Origin: Isoetes taiwanensis
Taxonomy: Eukaryota > Streptophyta > Lycopodiopsida > Isoetales > Isoetaceae
DNA length: 64,000 nt
Direction: 5' to 3'
Assembly (NCBI GenBank): GCA_021234155.1
Contig: JAJEKV010000008.1
Location: forward strand, 12,480,962 to 12,544,961
The translations under genes and the position numbers were made by a program. Each line of letters starts with the position of its first letter. Within the stretch, counting starts at the first letter, position 1. The notes beneath the pieces were generated by a model, which worked only from the letters and a program-made list of their open reading frames with translations, searched no databases and was not told where the DNA came from. Positions 60,707 through 64,000 of the stretch are shown here, piece by piece.

Positions 60707-62358
60707 TTAGAATATCCAAGCTTGTTTTTGATCCAGTTTCTTGCAAAAGCTAGCATAAGATTCCTCAACAATTTTGTTAGGCATCATCACTGCTGCATCT
60801 GTATTGTCTGGTAAATCTCTTTGTTTGCCAAGAATCATCACCACAATAATAACAAGCTTTCCTGCAACCCCAAGCATCCCAGAGAGGCTAAAAGGCACAT
60901 CTCGACATGAAGAACCTTGACTATTCAAGCTGCAACTATATCCAATTGATAAGCCCACATTGGCATATGCACTGATAACTTCAAATACTAAGTTGAATAT
61001 AGAAATTGAGTGGATCATGTTCAATTCGGTTTCCTTCAATAATGGATAGCAAGAGAACAGCTACAAAGACCACAACAGAATCACGAGCCAAAAGCTTTCT
61101 ACATTGCTGTGAGTAAACAATTTGTTCTTCAGGGGTTACCTTAGTGTTTTGCCTAGACAAATAGACTGGATAAGCTGAAATGTGCATCATGCCAACATAT
61201 AGCAGCAGCAGGGCTGGTGCAAGTTTTGAATGACCACTGCATTTGCACCTGCATGGCGTGTGTTTATGGACTGAAAGTATGCTACTACAATCTTCTGAAT
61301 TGGATTTAGAGTATCAACTACCACAGATTTCCATTCTAAACTCATGAATGAGATCATTTCTATGGCATTGAGAACCATGACCACTGTAAAAGCCACACGG
61401 TCTGTTTTCTAGGGAAAAGATGTGTGAAGCATTTTCTAGAATGCTGTAATAAATATTCGTACGCCAACTTGTCCTTTTCTCCTGAATACCTGTGGAGCAA
61501 GACTATTATCCCCTAAGGCATGTTGGGTACATAGTATTTCCAAGCAAGATTAATCCTCCTAGCCAGATGAGCAGGCAAATTGATTTTGTAAATGGGATAA
61601 AACTTTCATCTATCAGATTGAATCCGGCACCCGCAAATAGAGACCGTAGTAAATAGTCCAAATAAGAAAGGATTTGCTTTGTGATCCTCAAGAACTCTAA
61701 GATCATGAGGTGAAGAGGCAAAGCAAAGCTCAACTACAAACAAACCAGCTGCATGTAGCATGACGAGGTAAAGAAGAACAACTAGTTCCAAAAGAAACAA
61801 AGCTCTGTATTCCAAGAATAGGGTTTCTAGACCTGTATCAAGAATGTCATGAGAATTATCACTTGTTATTACAACTACCTCCAATTGTTGCAACTCATTC
61901 TCACTATCTGAGCTGCTGTTTCTAATCATGGCAAAAACGCGCTCATTTTTCACATCAATGCCAAATTTTTTGGCCTGGCAGTACAATTGATGGCGCCTAA
62001 TGGTTAGAAGAAAGAAAGATGTGAAAACTCTGCTGCCCATTGTGATGCATACCATCAACAAAATTGATCCTAATATATGAAAATTATGTGTGGATATGGT
62101 GAGAAGACCGGTTCCAGTTGTGGAAGATACAATCGTGAAAAGGCAATCAAGAAAACTCACTGGTTGAGAAGAATTCCAAAGAATCGCCCAGAAAATAAAT
62201 GTTCCGACCATATCCAAAAGCAAGAAATAGCTAAGATGAAAGAAGCAGAATGTTAAACGAAAATGCCGCTGCAAAAAGCGTTCCATCGGATGCCGGACGT
62301 CGTGTGTGACCATGATTAGGGTTAGAAAATGGAGTCCCGCTCTAAATCTTGAAACCAT
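60707..62358 (-). pseudogene. HKT-type cation transporter pseudogene
   Basis: HKT proteins are plasma-membrane sodium/potassium transporters with four pore-loop repeats. Minus-strand order from ATG 62358: first membrane pair; pore 1 F-T-I-V-S-S-T-T-G-T-G-L (Gly at the filter position); R-V-F-T-S-F-F; a variable loop; L-L-E-L-V-V-L-L-Y; pore 2 F-T-T-V-S then F-A-G-A-G-F (Gly); L-L-G-N-T-M-Y-P-T-C-L-R; M-S-L-E-W; pore 3 F-Q-S-I-N-T-R-H-A-G-A (Gly); E-H-D-P-L-N-F; pore 4 F-E-V-I-S-A-Y-A-N-V-G-L-S (Gly); and K-Q-R-D-L-P-D-N-T-D-A-A-V. Four filter glycines would place it with potassium-permeable HKTs. The frame breaks at least three times: near 61639 inside pore 2, near 61216-61221 after pore 3, and near 61003 before pore 4. 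No introns are visible although many HKT genes have introns in the 3' half, so a retrocopy is possible. The last part covers the C-terminus to 60707. Confidence 0.85.
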
Positions 62359-62700
62359 CTTCTAGGCATCGCAAAAAGGTGGTTGCCCTTTTCAAAAGGA
62401 TCAACGGCCGTCGTGGAGATGGACGGTCGGATGCGAATATTATATTTATCTATATTAACTATGCGTCGGATGTATCTATCGACGTGAATATCTATCTATC
62501 TAGCTATAAATATGGAATTTGTAATTTTTTTTTGAAATTATCATACTTTTTTTTAACGCTTTGGCTATTTTTCTGGCTGCATATGTGAGATCTTAACACT
62601 CGCCACCATCTTGCTCTAAAATCTCTTCTTCTTCTTCTTTTAAATCTTTGGAAGGAGTAATTCTAGGCAGCTTAAAATTTTCTGAAATTTTCAGCTGACC
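62359..62700. other. Upstream flank of the HKT pseudogene
   Basis: No gene; short pyrimidine-rich runs such as 'cttcttcttcttc' and 'ctatctatctat'. Confidence 0.45.
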
Positions 62701-62735
62701 TCATGAGCGGCAAAACTGCGAGTGGCGCCGCTAGG

Positions 62736-62905
62736 TCTGTTGAAAATTTCGAACGAAATTTTATGGTGCCTGTTGAAAATTTCGAACGAAATTTTATGGT
62801 GCCTAAAATTTTGTTAAAGGTGATTGGAGCGGCTGCTAGATGCATTGAAAATTTCGAACGAAATTTTATGGTGCGTAAAATTTTCCAACGAAATTTTAGC
62901 CACCT
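62736..62905 (+). repeat. Repeats with palindrome AAAATTTCG-AA-CGAAATTTT
   Basis: Three full copies (about 62741-62764, 62772-62795 and 62846-62870) and one half copy (about 62876-62898) of 'gaaaatttcgaacgaaattt' followed by 'tatggtgc'. The arms AAAATTTCG and CGAAATTTT pair around AA. A plus frame (62703-62921) runs through as N-F-E-R-N-F-M-V repeats, which I take as a by-product of the repeat rather than a proven gene. Confidence 0.85.
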
Positions 62906-62921
62906 TCAGAATTTGAGATGA

Positions 62922-63290
62922 TCTTCATCTTTGTAGCAATTTTTGGCTTTTACTTCTGCGTTCTAAAGTCCGTCACTAATTTTTCCTTTAGATTCAAGCC
63001 TTGTCTATTCAGCCAGATGCACAAAAACTAGTCTAGCTATGGCTATGCCCAGTTCTGCGTATGCCCTTATGTTTGGTTCTTCTGGAGTCTCCTTATGCTC
63101 GATGTGATGGTTGGATTGGGACTCGACAGAGCACCCATAAAGCATCTAGTAATCCTTCGAAAGGTTTTCGCATTGAAATGGCATTGAAATTTCCAACATT
63201 GAACGGGTCAGACAGATCCAAATTTCTAGGTCCCTTCTCAGAGCATAGCAGGATTGTCTTCAATGCCAACATAAGCTAGTTTCTGACCCA
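62922..63290. other. Flank before the gag-like frame
   Basis: A plus frame from about 63061 to 63279 may be the N-terminal part of the gag-like gene that follows. No start could be fixed. Confidence 0.3.
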
Positions 63291-63298
63291 TTCCAACC

Positions 63299-63978
63299 AT
63301 GAGACCAATATGTTTTGGAAGAGTACAATGCAAACTTGCAGCAGTATATGGTAAAAAAAACCTTCGAATCATAAATAAGCAAGCAAGGAAGTGGGGTTGC
63401 TGTCCCGGCATGTTGGCAAAAAACTTTGTTCTCATTATGTTTGAAAGTAGTGATGCAGTGGACTCTTTGGTATCAAGAGGGATTGATCCACTTGGTGAGG
63501 AATATATATAATATACCAGTATTACTCTCCTGGCTTTACACCAGATACAGTTCGTGCATTAAAGATGCCTTGTTGGTTCTCGTTACCTAATCTTCCTCGT
63601 GATCTAAAGGCTCATCAATTTCTAGTTGCAATTGCAACGGGACTTGGGGTTCATATCTCATACTCCATCATGAATGGACCAAGGATTTGTGTTTCTATGC
63701 TTGTGGACTCGCCTTTACCAGATTGTGTAGTTGTGAAGAGCGGGCCTTGGTATAAGAAGTTGGATCTTAAGCTTCTGAATGGTCCAGAATTAGCCCGTTT
63801 GTTTTCTGATAAGGAGGCTTTTGCTAGCTTTCGTCGAGGTACTCGTGCATCTCAGGCATCTGTTCAACATTCTTCTCAGGTTCAAGCTCCTATTGTTATT
63901 TCTTCATCTATTCATGTGCCTTGCATTCCTCGTCTATGGAAGATGCTCTACACACAGTTCCAATGGTGTCGTCCTTAG
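63299..63978 (+). mobile_element. LINE ORF1 / DUF4283-type gag-like frame, cut by window end
   Basis: Two overlapping plus frames form one protein: 63299-63511 (K-N-F-V-L-I-M-F-E-S-S-D-A-V) and, after a frame change near 63510, about 63515-63978 (C-W-F-S-L-P-N-L-P-R-D-L, then A-I-A-T-G-L-G-V-H-I and P-R-I-C-V-S-M-L-V-D). The W-x-L-P-N-L-P string and the following hydrophobic pattern are those of DUF4283-type ORF1/gag proteins of plant LINEs. A zinc knuckle would be expected downstream. A stop falls at 63976-63978, 22 bases before the window ends. Confidence 0.55.
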
Positions 63979-64000
63979 CACCGTCAGCTGCAGCTATAGT

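Noticed and set aside
62703..62921. Gene for an N-F-E-R-N-F repeat protein
   Set aside because: The frame is open because the DNA repeat unit happens to lack stops, and no flanking signals support it.

Overview
The window looks like a repeat-rich, AT-rich nuclear region of a land plant. It has spliceosomal introns with GT/AG borders, a plant-type A20/AN1 stress-associated protein gene, two pieces of HKT/TRK-type potassium/sodium transporter genes, a receptor-like kinase relic, LINE, SINE and small LTR retroelements, and microsatellites. The C-terminal 'RHRGLP...D.AV' signature of the HKT relics, the large intergenic distances and the DUF7869-type genes fit a seed-free plant such as a fern better than a flowering plant. 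That assignment is an inference.

Layout. 0-12 kb: mostly non-coding, with a LINE tail (about 3-4.2 kb), an unclassified reverse transcriptase relic (6.5-7.8 kb, minus), a 1.1-kb TTCTAGAA-rich array, a tRNA-derived SINE head and local tandem duplications. 12.8-13.3 kb: A20/AN1 gene with two one-base frame breaks at A runs. 16.8 kb: HKT C-terminal fragment. 17.8-19.4 kb: tandem repeats. 21.2-24.3 kb: decayed LINE ORF2 on the minus strand.

25-44 kb is the most unusual part. It holds two diverged copies of a four-exon gene (25.5-30.1 kb minus; 38.7-43.6 kb plus). The encoded protein combines a ParB/sulfiredoxin-like domain (GQHS motif), a helical linker, a degenerate DNA-methyltransferase-like domain and a C-terminal FCP1/NLI-type phosphatase-like domain. 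Three introns match in position and phase between the copies. Each copy is studded, only in introns and flanks, with its own family of short palindromes: CTCGACTCGCGAGTCGAG around copy 1, and AATCGCGCCTGGCGCGATT around copy 2. Between them lie two convergent DUF7869-type transposase-like genes. Each ParB-type gene therefore sits head-to-head with a DUF7869 gene and the whole block is mirror-symmetric in gene order. Both ParB-type copies carry stop codons that are almost all explainable by C-to-T (or G-to-A) change. The left DUF7869 gene is interrupted by a miniature LTR element (TRIM) whose LTR contains a complete tRNA-Ala-like sequence.

44-64 kb: a Helitron-like terminus, a possible intron-rich unidentified gene on the minus strand (45.6-48.5 kb), a receptor-like kinase pseudogene (52.5-53.9 kb), retroposon tails and duplications, a TTCTA microsatellite, 71-bp tandem repeats, an HKT pseudogene (60.7-62.4 kb, at least three frame breaks), a third palindrome family (62.7 kb), and the start of a LINE/gag-like ORF cut by the window edge.
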